Assembly: GCA_958295865.1 (NCBI GenBank) | Contig: CATQHF010000005.1 | Span: 62,001-126,000, forward strand | Origin: an uncultured Dehalococcoidia bacterium | GTDB lineage: Bacteria; Chloroflexota; Dehalococcoidia; Lucifugimonadales; JADFKI01 | Length of the DNA: 64,000 bases | Direction: 5' to 3' | Shown: positions 55,551-63,975 of the stretch, piece by piece | Numbering within the stretch: the first letter of the stretch is position 1 | Layout: each line of letters opens with the position of its first letter | Made by a program: the position numbers and the translations under genes | Notes under the pieces: model-generated | Databases searched by the model: none | Seen by the model: the letters and a program-made list of their open reading frames with translations, nothing else | Told to the model about the DNA's origin: nothing

Positions 55551-56048
55551 ATGATGGACGGCTTGCTTGCACGCGCGATTGCTATCATCTTGCTTGGGGC
55601 GTTGGCCGCCGCCTGCTTAGGCGCGGCAGCGTGTGGCGGCGACGCTGAAACCCCGGGGGTGACCGTCGTGCCTGATGACACCCCGGAAGTCGTGGAAGCG
55701 ACGGTCGTGCCTGATAGCACCCCGGAAGTCGTGGAAGCGACGGTCGTGCCTGATGACACCCCGGAGGTCGTGGAAGCGACCGTCGAACCTGAGGGCGATA
55801 CTGAAGTCATGGAAGTAACCGTAGGGCCTGAGTTGAAGGAATGTCAGGGCGTAGCGCCTCAGATGTGCATGGTGGTTGACGGCGGCCTCTTCTACCAATC
55901 CATAGAGGGGTTTGAGCATGAGGCGGGCTACGAGTACAGGCTCAGGATTGAGCGGTATGACCCATGGAACGGCAACCCGCCGGCGGATGCGTCGATGTAT
56001 GCGTATAGGCTTATAGAAGTCCTTGAAAAGGTCAGGGCCGGGAATTGA
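55551..56048 (+). CDS. DUF4377-like lipoprotein with 13-residue repeats
   Basis: 165 residues. The N-terminus (ARAIAIILLGALAAACLGAAAC) has a signal with lipobox cysteines at about 22 and 28. The linker holds three or four copies of a 13-residue unit VVPDDTPEVVEAT (39-base DNA repeats), an acidic, Pro-rich spacer. The C-terminal 60 residues (GFEHEAGYEYRLRIERY, PPADASMYAYRLIEVLEKV) resemble DUF4377. Probably a surface-anchored protein; function unknown. Confidence 0.7.
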   Translation: MMDGLLARAIAIILLGALAAACLGAAACGGDAETPGVTVVPDDTPEVVEATVVPDSTPEVVEATVVPDDTPEVVEATVEPEGDTEVMEVTVGPELKECQGVAPQMCMVVDGGLFYQSIEGFEHEAGYEYRLRIERYDPWNGNPPADASMYAYRLIEVLEKVRAGN

Positions 56049-56086
56049 TGGGGCAGCGTTTCCTTTCAGATGGTTTTGTTGCTATT

Positions 56087-56168
56087 AGGACTTACGCAGT
56101 TGAGCGCGATTTCGTACTTGAAACAGGTCAATCTCGGGTAGGAGTTCATATTCAAGTGCGTAAGTCCT
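56087..56168. mobile_element. Miniature inverted-repeat element B, copy 1
   Basis: 82 bases with terminal inverted repeats AGGACTTACGCA / TGCGTAAGTCCT extended to about 17 imperfect bases. Another copy with only two differences is at 63891-63972. It is followed by GATGAGAAAATTGCAT, the left end of element C, at both places. Confidence 0.8.
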
Positions 56169-56358
56169 GATGAGAAAATTGCATTGGTACGGTTTAGCCG
56201 TCGATGGGCGGGCATTTTCGCCCCCATCCTAACCTTCCCCCAAAGGGGGAAGGGACAATCACGCCGTCGGATTGCGCTTGACAGCAGGCAACCTTTCCCG
56301 ATCAAGGGGGAAGGGACTAGGTTCTGTGGACAATTGAGATATATGCTATGTTAAAGGC

Positions 56359-56715
56359 ATGCCTAACACAAGACTAACTACCGCTAAATGGATGAGGATA
56401 CGCGACTTTCTACGCTCCGACCCGGGGGTGTATGTCAAAGACGAGGCAGAATGCAGGAAATTCATAGAAGCCGTCGTCTGGATTAACAGAACGGGCGCGC
56501 CGTGGAGAGACCTGCCGGAGAAGTTCGGCAAGTCCAACAGCGTATTCAGGCGGTTCACGCGCTGGAAGCAAAGCGGAGTCTGGGAGCGGATGTATCTGCA
56601 CTTCATAGAAGATCCTGACAAGGAGAATCTGATAATAGACAGCACGATAGTGCGCGCGCATCCTTGCGCTGCGGGCGCGTCTTCTGAAAAGGGGGGCAAG
56701 ACGCGCAGGCGTTAG
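56359..56715 (+). CDS. IS5-family transposase, first frame
   Basis: 118 residues. RIRDFLRSDPGVYVKDEAECRKFIEAVVWINRTGAPWRDLPEKFG is the DUF4096 N-terminal part; the first catalytic Asp lies in LIIDSTIVRAH (about residue 95). A run AAAAGGGGGG at 56687-56696 near the 3' end can cause a -1 slip, after which the ribosome reads QALGRSRGGFSTKVHA, the standard IS5 motif. The frame stops 19 bases further on without slipping. Confidence 0.88.
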   Translation: MPNTRLTTAKWMRIRDFLRSDPGVYVKDEAECRKFIEAVVWINRTGAPWRDLPEKFGKSNSVFRRFTRWKQSGVWERMYLHFIEDPDKENLIIDSTIVRAHPCAAGASSEKGGKTRRR

Positions 56716-57119
56716 GCAGAAGCAGAGGCGGGTTCAGCACGAAAGTGCATGCGAGCGTTGACGCTCTAGGCAATCCGTTGAGGTTCATCTTGACAGCGGG
56801 TCAGGAACACGACATCAAGCAGGCTGAGGCGCTGGTGGAGGATGTGGAGTGCGAGCGAGTCATAGCGGATAAAGGGTACGATTCGGATGCGTTCCGCAAG
56901 TATGTCGCACAGAGTGGCGCAACGGCTGTAATACCGCCTAAATCCAACCGCAAGAGGCAGTATTGGTATGACGAGCACATATACAAGGAGCGGCACTTGG
57001 TTGAGTGTCTGTTCAACAAGGTGAAGCACTTTCGCAGAGTGTTCTCTCGTTACGACAAGTTCGCTGATACATACCTGAGTTTCCTACAAATTGCGGCAAC
57101 CCTAATCTGGCTGAAATGA
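56697..57119 (+). CDS. IS5-family transposase, second frame
   Basis: Read in the -1 frame after the slippery run and probably not translated from its own start. Continues with DALGNPLRFILTAGQEHD, the second catalytic Asp in ADKGYDSDAFR and the Glu in RHLVECLFNKVKHFRRV. The C-terminus ends with ATLIWLK as in the family. The two frames together give a full transposase of about 255 residues. Confidence 0.85.
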   Translation, partial: QDAQALGRSRGGFSTKVHASVDALGNPLRFILTAGQEHDIKQAEALVEDVECERVIADKGYDSDAFRKYVAQSGATAVIPPKSNRKRQYWYDEHIYKERHLVECLFNKVKHFRRVFSRYDKFADTYLSFLQIAATLIWLK

Positions 57120-57157
57120 AATGTCCACACTACCTAATGCAATTTTCTTGAATTGAT

Positions 57158-57410
57158 GAGTAAATTGCATTGGTACGGTTTAGCCGTTGATGGGCGAGCG
57201 TTTTCGCCCCCATCCTAACCTTCCCCCTTTGGGGGAAGGGACTAGGTTATATGGACATTTGCGTCATTCCCGTGAAAACGGGAATCCAGAATCTCAGAAT
57301 GTAGGCATTTTCGCATATTTCAGGCAATCCAAAAGCACTGGATTCCTGCTTTCGCAGGAATGACGGGATGAAAAAACGAAATGTCCACAGAACCTAATGC
57401 AATTTTCTTG
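57158..57410. mobile_element. Element C copy 3, interrupted by miniature element A
   Basis: Starts GAGTAAATTGCATTGGTACGG, continues with CGCCCCCATCC and GGGGGAAGGGAC, then has miniature element A at the same TA position as the IS in copy 2, and ends in TAATGCAATTTTC. Confidence 0.7.
57243..57396. mobile_element. Miniature element A derived from the IS ends
   Basis: 154 bases. Ends TAGGTTATATGGACATTT and AAATGTCCACAGAACCTA match the IS5 inverted repeats. The interior contains two hairpin repeats (CCCGTGAAAACGGG and CCTGCTTTCGCAGG) and no transposase. Likely mobilised by the IS5 transposase. Single ends of the same element occur at 50924-50942 and 63849-63888. Confidence 0.75.
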
Positions 57411-57488
57411 AATTGATGAAAGACGGATGAATGGCGGCGATAATCGTGGTATATTAGCGGCAGAGTTATCAGAGGAAAAGGAGCAGAT

Positions 57489-58496
57489 ATGACAGCGGAA
57501 CACACGCATTCGAACGGACATAGCCATTCGCACGCGACGGCGCAGATGGCGGAGGCAGCGGGTAACTGGCTGGACAGCCTTTCGCCGGAGCAGAAGGCGA
57601 AGGCGACCTATGAGTATATGGACGGCGAGCGCGTCTTCTGGTATTACCCGCCGCTGAACAGGCACGGGCTGGCGCTGCGCGACATGGACGACAATCAGCG
57701 CAAGCTCGCATACGCCATCATGGAGAGCGGCTTGACCGAGCGCGCCTACAAGCAGGCGGCGCAGATTATCGACCTCGAAACCACGCTGGGCAAGATAGAG
57801 AAGGATAACGGCGTAATCAGCTTCCGACGCGATCCTGAACTCTACTACTTCACGGTGTTCGGCGACCCGCGCGGCTCTGATGGGCCCTGGGCATGGCGGG
57901 TGGAGGGGCATCATGTATCCCTGCATTACAGCATCTGGGAGGACAAGGTAATCTCGGCGACGCCCTTCTTCTTCGGCTCCAACCCGGCGGAGGTGCTGAA
58001 TGGGCCTGACAAGGGGCTGCGAATCCTCGGCGACAGGGAAGATCTGGCGATGGAGCTTGTGAACGGGCTGAGTTCCGAGCAGCAGCGGCGCGCGGTAATC
58101 TATGCGGAAGCGCCCTACGACATCCTGACCTACAACTCGTCCCGCGCCGTCTTTCCGCAGCAAGAGGGGCTGCCCGGCTCGCAGATGAACGGCGCTCAGC
58201 GCGAGATGATGATGTCAATCATCAGCGAGTATGTGTCCACAATCCGCGACGATGTGGCGCAGGACAAGATGACCGCCATACGCGAGCAGGGGCTGGATGA
58301 CTTCTACTTCGCATGGGGCGGCGGGATGGAGCGCTTCACCAAGCACTACTACCGCATCCACGGCGGCAACTTCGTTGTGGAGTACGACAACCGGCAGAAC
58401 GATTCGAATCACATCCACTCGGTGCTGCGCGATGAGGAGAACGACTTCGCCAACGATGTGCTGCGCGAGCATCTGCTGCTGTACCATGTGCTCTAG
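57489..58496 (+). CDS. DUF3500 family protein
   Basis: 335 residues. His-rich N-terminus (HTHSNGHSHSHATA) and the family blocks WYYPPLNRHGLALRDMDDNQRK, FTVFGDPRGSDGPWAWRVEGHHVSLHYS and IHGGNFVVEYDNRQNDSNHIHSVLRDEENDF. The regular HH/HIH residues suggest metal binding. No signal peptide is visible although many family members are exported. AAGGAG stands six bases before the ATG. Function unknown. Confidence 0.85.
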   Translation: MTAEHTHSNGHSHSHATAQMAEAAGNWLDSLSPEQKAKATYEYMDGERVFWYYPPLNRHGLALRDMDDNQRKLAYAIMESGLTERAYKQAAQIIDLETTLGKIEKDNGVISFRRDPELYYFTVFGDPRGSDGPWAWRVEGHHVSLHYSIWEDKVISATPFFFGSNPAEVLNGPDKGLRILGDREDLAMELVNGLSSEQQRRAVIYAEAPYDILTYNSSRAVFPQQEGLPGSQMNGAQREMMMSIISEYVSTIRDDVAQDKMTAIREQGLDDFYFAWGGGMERFTKHYYRIHGGNFVVEYDNRQNDSNHIHSVLRDEENDFANDVLREHLLLYHVL

Positions 58497-58645
58497 GCTT
58501 TCTCGGCATAAGCCGATGATTTAGCGGGGTCTTTCAATTGTCAGCCCGGAATGACAGGACTGGAAGGCTCGGAATGACATTCGGAGGCGATGGCACGGGG
58601 CGGTTTTAGGGCTGCCCCGTGTTCGCTTGCCATAAGGGTGGATAG

Positions 58646-59194
58646 ATGCGGCAGCAGAACCTGACTTCCGAGGATGGCGAACAGCAGGAAGCGGACTGGA
58701 CGCTTGCAACATACGGTCAGAGGGTAGGGGCTTGGCTGCTTGATGCCTTATTTGTGACGCCACTGATGTTCGCGCTTGTGCTATTGGTACTAATGGCGCT
58801 GTTCTTGTGGCTTTTCGCTTGGTATTTTGGCGACTGGAGCGACAACATTTCCGCAAATGTGCCGATAATCTTATGGGCGGCGCTGGCGCTGTTTCTGGCG
58901 CTGATGGCTTTTTATATCGTCTGGTGGCTGTTCGCGCTGGGGCGAGGGCAGACGCCGGGCAAGCAGGTTGTGGGCATTCGGGTAATCAGGGACAATGGCG
59001 AACCTTCGGGCTGGGGCTATACATTCGTGCGCGAGTTTGTCATCAAGTTTCTGCTGATGGGCTTTCTCACATCTCAGACCCTAGGCGTCGCCCTATTGGT
59101 GGATCACCTCTGGCCGCTGTGGGACGGGGCTAAGAAGATGCAGACACTCCACGACAAGATGCTCGGCACTGTCGTCGTGCAAAATCGCAATTAG
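58646..59194 (+). CDS. RDD-family membrane protein
   Basis: 182 residues. An RDD domain with the R..A.LLD pattern (RVGAWLLDALFV), three hydrophobic segments (about 36-60, 72-95 and 132-150) and GQTPGKQVVGIRVI. Transport has been suggested for some RDD proteins. It lies directly upstream of the large GT-YYY gene (22 bases), so they may be co-transcribed. Confidence 0.85.
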   Translation: MRQQNLTSEDGEQQEADWTLATYGQRVGAWLLDALFVTPLMFALVLLVLMALFLWLFAWYFGDWSDNISANVPIILWAALALFLALMAFYIVWWLFALGRGQTPGKQVVGIRVIRDNGEPSGWGYTFVREFVIKFLLMGFLTSQTLGVALLVDHLWPLWDGAKKMQTLHDKMLGTVVVQNRN

Positions 59195-59216
59195 AGCGCA
59201 ACCCCAATCTACGCCT

Positions 59217-62200
59217 ATGGACGCTGCTGACAACACACCTCACTCCAATGCCGCGCAGCCATCGACTTCACTTATCTCTTCGGTAAGACGCCTGTTGACT
59301 TGCCGCGTCCTGCTGATTGCCATACTCGCGCTTGCGGTCGCTTTGCGCTTCTATGGCTTGGCTTGGGACGACGGCTTCTCGTACACGCCGCATCCCGACG
59401 AGCGCGCGATACTGTACACCGTAATCGACATATCGCCGCCCGCTCTTGGTGATATTGGGCTGCTTCTCGACGCCGAGCGGAGCGCCTGGAATCCCGGCTG
59501 GTTCAACTACGGCAGCTTTCCGCTGTATGTCCTGAAGATTGTGCAGACACTCGCCGCGCCTTTGCTTGGGGACGGCGGGGCGGACATACGGCTGATAGGG
59601 CGCGCCGTCTCCGGCTTGGCGGACATAGCGACAATCGTTGCGGTGTTCGGCATCGCCGCTATGGTATTCGACCGCAGGACGGGGCTGCTCGCGGCGGCGC
59701 TGACCGCGCTTGCCGTCATTCACATTCAGCTCAGCCACTTCTTCGCGGTGGACACCCTTCAGGCGATGCTTGCCGTTGCCGCGCTGTACTTCATGGTCAG
59801 GACAGCGCGCGACGGCAGGATGCGCGATTCGCTGCTGGCGGGCGCGCTCGTTGGGCTTGGGCTTGCGACGAAGGCGAGCCAACTCCCCATAATCGCGCCG
59901 TTTGTCATAGCGCACCTGTTATTCGCCTTCGGATTGAACGGCAAGCCGTCTGAAGCCGCTTTCGAGCGGCGGTTCAAGGATGCGCTCTGGGCGCTTGTGG
60001 GCGGCAGCGCGGTTATGATAATCGCCCTTATGCTCGCTCAGCCCTACACGCTGCTGGACTGGAGCACATTTTACAGCCATGTGAGCGAGCAGTCGGAGAT
60101 GATACGCGGCATCCGCGATTATCCATATACTCGCCAGTACGCGGACACGACGCCGTATCTGTATCACATCCGCCAGCTTACGGTCTGGGGCTACGGCTTA
60201 CCGCTGGGTATTGTGGCGTGGGGCGGGCTGCTGTATGCGTCGCTGCGCGGCATGCCGCTGAGGCTGGGCGCGGCGTATCTGCTGGTCGGCTGGGCGCTGC
60301 CGGCGGCGATCCTGCTCGTGTCGCAAGACGTTATCGCTATGGGCGCGGCGGCGGCGATTGCGCTGCTTGCGCTGCTTGCGACGCTGCCCGCGCGTTCCAA
60401 GGATACGCAGATCGAAGCGCTGCTGCTGTGCTGGGTTGTGCCGTACTTTATTTTGACGGGCGCGTTCCATGTGAAGTTCATGCGCTATATGCTGCCCATA
60501 GCGCCCTTGCTGACGCTATTCGGCGCGCGCATGCTGATTGCGCTATGGGACAGAGCCGCCCCGTATAGAAAGACTTTGCGCCCGTTGGCGGGGGTTGCCA
60601 TTGCGCTTGTGCTGGTGGCAACGGCGTTCTACGCATTCGCGTACATCAACGGCGTGTACTCACAAAAGCATACGGCGGTGCGCGCTGCCGAGTGGCTGAA
60701 CGCCAGTGCGCCCGACGGCGCGTTTATACTCAAGGAGCACTGGGAGGAGTCGCTGCCGAACCTGCGCGCCGACTTCGAGTTCTTCGACCTGCCGATGTAT
60801 GAGGACGACCGCGCCGGCAAGACCGCGCTAATCGCCGAGATGCTTGCCGATGCGGACTATCTTGTGTTATTCAGCAATCGGTTGTACGGCACGATTCCGC
60901 GCCTGCCTGAGCGTTACCCCATCACTGCCGAATACTACCGACTGCTGTTCTCCAATCGGCTTGGCTACACGCTGGCGAATGAGGAGACGTCTTACCCGTC
61001 GCTGTTCGGCGTCCAATTCGAGGATGACACGCTAGGGCGTCCCGGATTGCCCGCGCCCGAATGGAGGTACGCTGCCTTGTCGCCCATGTCGCCGACGCGC
61101 GATGCGCCGCCGCATGCGCCGCGTCTGGGCTATGCGGACGAGAGCTTTACGGTGTACGACCATCCGAGAGTATTGATATTCGAGAACACGGGGCGGCTGG
61201 AGTCGGCAGAGATACAGAGATTGATAGAGCGGAATGCGCCTGCGGACGCGCTGGCAGGGCTGCGCGCCGAGCCTGAGCCGGGCTTGGTGTATTCGCCGGA
61301 GGATGCGGCGATACAGCGGCAGGGCGATTCGTGGACAGACATCATTCACCCCGATAGCCTGACAAACCGCCTGCCCGTTCTGGCATGGCTCGGCGCGCTG
61401 GAGCTCATCGCCCTAATCACGCTGCCGCTGACCTTCATCATCTTTCGGCCATTGCCGGACAGGGGCTTTCTGTTCGCTAAGGCGCTGGGCATCCTGCTTG
61501 TGGGGCTGGTCGTGTGGCTGCTTGCCAGCCTGCAATGGCTGGCGTTCTCGCGCGCATCCATCGCGCTTGCGATGGGGCTGATTGCGCTGGCGTCGCTTGC
61601 CGTCCTTACGATCAGATGGCGGGAGATTTGCGGCTTTGCGCGACAGCGATGGGCAACGCTGCTGGTTGCGGAGCTGGTATTTCTGGCGGCGTTCTTGGTA
61701 TTCGTGCTGGTGCGTATGGCGAACCCGGACCTTTGGCATCCGTTCAGGGGCGGCGAAAAGCCGATGGACTTCGCGTATCTCAACGCTGTGCTGCGCTCGA
61801 GCATCATGCCGCCGTATGACCCATGGTTCGCGGGCGGCTACCTCAACTATTACTACTGGGGGCAGTTCCTGACGGCGATGCTCATTAGGGCGACCGCAAT
61901 CGCGCCCACGATTGCCTTCAACCTCGCCGTCCCCACATTCTTCGCGCTGACCGTTGGCGGCGCATATACCATGGTGTACAACCTCGTGGAATCCGCGCGC
62001 CACAGGCTGCCGCCGCGAAAATGCTTTCATTGGACGCCGATACTTGTGGGCTTGTGCGGCGTCATGTTCGTAACCGTGCTGGGCAATCTCGACGGCGCGG
62101 TACAGGTGGGGCAGGGTATCACGGATGCGCTGCGAGGACAGCCTTTCGGCGAGTTCGACTTCTGGCGGAGCAGCCGCATGATGCCCCCGGACCCGCCCGG

Positions 62201-63797
62201 CTTTGAGATAACTGAGTTCCCCTTCTTCACCTTTTTGTTCGCCGACTTGCACGCCCACATGATGGCGATACCCTTTACGCTGCTTGCGATGGGGCTGTCC
62301 CTTGCCATTGTATTCGGCGCCGCAGATGGAACGAAGTCCCATCTACCGCAAGGGGGGAAGGTTAGAGCTTGGCATGCGCTTGCCGAAAGGATGGGGGGGA
62401 TACCGCGCCTTGCCTTTCTCGGCATCGCCATCGGCTCGCTCGCGCCACTGAACACTTGGGATTTGCCGACATACTTGATAGTCGCCTCAGCCGCGATACT
62501 ATTCGCCGAGTTCCTGGCGCACGGCGGATTGGGGCTGGTTGTGCTGGTCAGGGCGGGCGTCAAGTCCATATTCGTGGCGGGCGTGGGCTTCGCGGCGTTT
62601 CTGCCGTACCATCTGGCAGGCGAAACCTTCTACAATAGCCTGCAAGCCACCACCAACACCACGACGCTATGGCAGTTCCTCGCCATTTCGGGGCTGTTCG
62701 TGTTCATCGTGGGAACATTCGCGGTAGATGAACTTGCCGACGGCGCTCGGAGCCGGAGCGCGGCTCTGTGGCGCAAGCTCGCGCGCCTGCGCGCCGTGAT
62801 CGACGGCGACGACGGCGAATCCGTCAGCGTCGTATGGCTCATCGGGCTGATTGCGGGCGCGCTGCTTGTGGGGCTTGCGCTGACGGCTACATTCACCGGC
62901 GTCGCGGGCAGCGCCGTGCCTTTCGTCGTCGCGCTTGCCGTACTTATCGCCGTCGCAAGCGTGGGCGTACTGCTTCGGGACAGGCCCGATATTGCCCAAC
63001 TAGGCTTTGTGCTGATACTCGCGCTCGTGTCGTTCTGCCTCGTCATCGGGCTGGACTTCTTCCGCGTGGAGGGCGACATAGACCGCCTGAACAGCATCTT
63101 CAAGTTCTACTTGCAGGTTTGGGTAATGCTCGGCATCGCGTCGGCGTATCTGCTGTGGCGGCTGTTTCGCATACGGCGCAGCTTCCTCCCGCGCATTGCG
63201 CTTGTCAGACGGGCATGGCTCGGAGCGCTGGCTATCCTGATTATCAGCGCGTCCATATACCCTGTGATGGGTACGCGCGACAGGCTGCGCGACCGCTTCG
63301 AGGGCAATGTTACGCCCCTGACGCTCGACGGCGCGGCATTCATCGAAACCGCCGGATACCGTGAGCAAGCGGGGAATATAGTTGACCTTGCGGCGGACTA
63401 TGAGGGTATCCGGTGGCTCAACCACAATGTAGAGGGCGCGCCCGTCGTGCTGGAGGCGGTAACGCCGTCATACCGCTGGGGCGGCAGAGTGTCGGTGTAC
63501 ACCGGGCTGCCTAGCGTCATCGGCTGGCAGTGGCACCAGGAGCAGCAGCGGCTTGGCTATCGCCGGAATGTGCCTCTTCGGATTAACGATGTGGAGACGA
63601 TATATCAGACTCAGGACGCGCAGCGCGCGCTGGCGCTTATGCGGAAGTACGGCGTCGAGTACATCTACCTTGGGCAGCTGGAGCGCATTTACTTCCCCGG
63701 CGGCATGAGCAAGTTCGACGACGCTCTGGGCGGCGCGCTGGAGAAGGTGTTCGACAACGGCAAAACCGCAATCTACCGCATCAAGGAAGTTCCTTGA
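59217..63797 (+). CDS. Glycosyltransferase-39-like protein fused to a YYY (DUF2298) domain
   Basis: 1526 residues. Residues 1-about 680 look like a membrane glycosyltransferase of the ArnT/PMT type: an early membrane helix, an acidic loop YTPHPDERAILYTVIDI with Asp/Glu, and many further membrane helices. Residues about 700-1526 form a YYY domain, marked by GGYLNYYYWGQF (Tyr878-880, Trp881), FFTFLFADLHAHMMAIPFTL and the end-region VLEAVTPSYRWGGRVSVYTGLPSVIGW. Such fusions are a hallmark of Chloroflexota and some Archaea. Probably uses a lipid-linked sugar donor; donor and acceptor are unknown. A G/A-rich in-frame stretch (62334-62365) resembles the repeat GGGGGAAGG. Confidence 0.88.
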   Translation: MDAADNTPHSNAAQPSTSLISSVRRLLTCRVLLIAILALAVALRFYGLAWDDGFSYTPHPDERAILYTVIDISPPALGDIGLLLDAERSAWNPGWFNYGSFPLYVLKIVQTLAAPLLGDGGADIRLIGRAVSGLADIATIVAVFGIAAMVFDRRTGLLAAALTALAVIHIQLSHFFAVDTLQAMLAVAALYFMVRTARDGRMRDSLLAGALVGLGLATKASQLPIIAPFVIAHLLFAFGLNGKPSEAAFERRFKDALWALVGGSAVMIIALMLAQPYTLLDWSTFYSHVSEQSEMIRGIRDYPYTRQYADTTPYLYHIRQLTVWGYGLPLGIVAWGGLLYASLRGMPLRLGAAYLLVGWALPAAILLVSQDVIAMGAAAAIALLALLATLPARSKDTQIEALLLCWVVPYFILTGAFHVKFMRYMLPIAPLLTLFGARMLIALWDRAAPYRKTLRPLAGVAIALVLVATAFYAFAYINGVYSQKHTAVRAAEWLNASAPDGAFILKEHWEESLPNLRADFEFFDLPMYEDDRAGKTALIAEMLADADYLVLFSNRLYGTIPRLPERYPITAEYYRLLFSNRLGYTLANEETSYPSLFGVQFEDDTLGRPGLPAPEWRYAALSPMSPTRDAPPHAPRLGYADESFTVYDHPRVLIFENTGRLESAEIQRLIERNAPADALAGLRAEPEPGLVYSPEDAAIQRQGDSWTDIIHPDSLTNRLPVLAWLGALELIALITLPLTFIIFRPLPDRGFLFAKALGILLVGLVVWLLASLQWLAFSRASIALAMGLIALASLAVLTIRWREICGFARQRWATLLVAELVFLAAFLVFVLVRMANPDLWHPFRGGEKPMDFAYLNAVLRSSIMPPYDPWFAGGYLNYYYWGQFLTAMLIRATAIAPTIAFNLAVPTFFALTVGGAYTMVYNLVESARHRLPPRKCFHWTPILVGLCGVMFVTVLGNLDGAVQVGQGITDALRGQPFGEFDFWRSSRMMPPDPPGFEITEFPFFTFLFADLHAHMMAIPFTLLAMGLSLAIVFGAADGTKSHLPQGGKVRAWHALAERMGGIPRLAFLGIAIGSLAPLNTWDLPTYLIVASAAILFAEFLAHGGLGLVVLVRAGVKSIFVAGVGFAAFLPYHLAGETFYNSLQATTNTTTLWQFLAISGLFVFIVGTFAVDELADGARSRSAALWRKLARLRAVIDGDDGESVSVVWLIGLIAGALLVGLALTATFTGVAGSAVPFVVALAVLIAVASVGVLLRDRPDIAQLGFVLILALVSFCLVIGLDFFRVEGDIDRLNSIFKFYLQVWVMLGIASAYLLWRLFRIRRSFLPRIALVRRAWLGALAILIISASIYPVMGTRDRLRDRFEGNVTPLTLDGAAFIETAGYREQAGNIVDLAADYEGIRWLNHNVEGAPVVLEAVTPSYRWGGRVSVYTGLPSVIGWQWHQEQQRLGYRRNVPLRINDVETIYQTQDAQRALALMRKYGVEYIYLGQLERIYFPGGMSKFDDALGGALEKVFDNGKTAIYRIKEVP

Positions 63798-63848
63798 CCT
63801 TTGTCCCGAGGTCAGCCCAAGCGATGCGGGCGTCATCGGCAAACCGAT

Positions 63849-63888
63849 TAGGTTGCGTGGACATTTGCGTCATTCTCGTGAAAACGGC
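63849..63888. mobile_element. Left end of miniature element A
   Basis: TAGGTTGCGTGGACATTT and the following GCGTCATTC match the left part of the element at 57243. The copy stops after 40 bases, where element B begins. Confidence 0.7.
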
Positions 63889-63890
63889 AT

Positions 63891-63972
63891 AGGACTTACG
63901 CAGTTGAGCGCGATTTCGTACTTGAAACGGGTCAATCTCGGGTAGAAGTTCATATTCAAGTGCGTAAGTCCT
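63891..63972. mobile_element. Miniature inverted-repeat element B, copy 2
   Basis: 82 bases, two mismatches to 56087-56168, same terminal inverted repeats AGGACTTACGCA / TGCGTAAGTCCT. It cuts into the copy of miniature element A. Confidence 0.8.
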
Positions 63973-63975
63973 GAT

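Larger units (their letters stand above)
56318..57136 (+). mobile_element. IS5-family insertion sequence (IS427-like)
   Basis: About 815 bases bounded by inverted repeats TAGGTTCTGTGGACA and TGTCCACACTACCTA with TA duplications. It encodes a transposase split over two frames. Architecture fits the IS427 subgroup (TA target, two overlapping frames). Conserved residues for the DDE site are present, so it may be mobile. Confidence 0.88.
56172..57159. mobile_element. Element C copy 2, interrupted by an IS5-family insertion
   Basis: Left part GAGAAAATTGCATTGGTACGG and the CGCCCCCATCC stretch as in the unoccupied copy at 52.4 kb, then the IS at 56318-57136, then ATGCAATTTTC. The DNA around the insertion therefore reads GGGAC-TA-[IS]-TA-ATGC, showing a TA target duplication. 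Confidence 0.75.
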
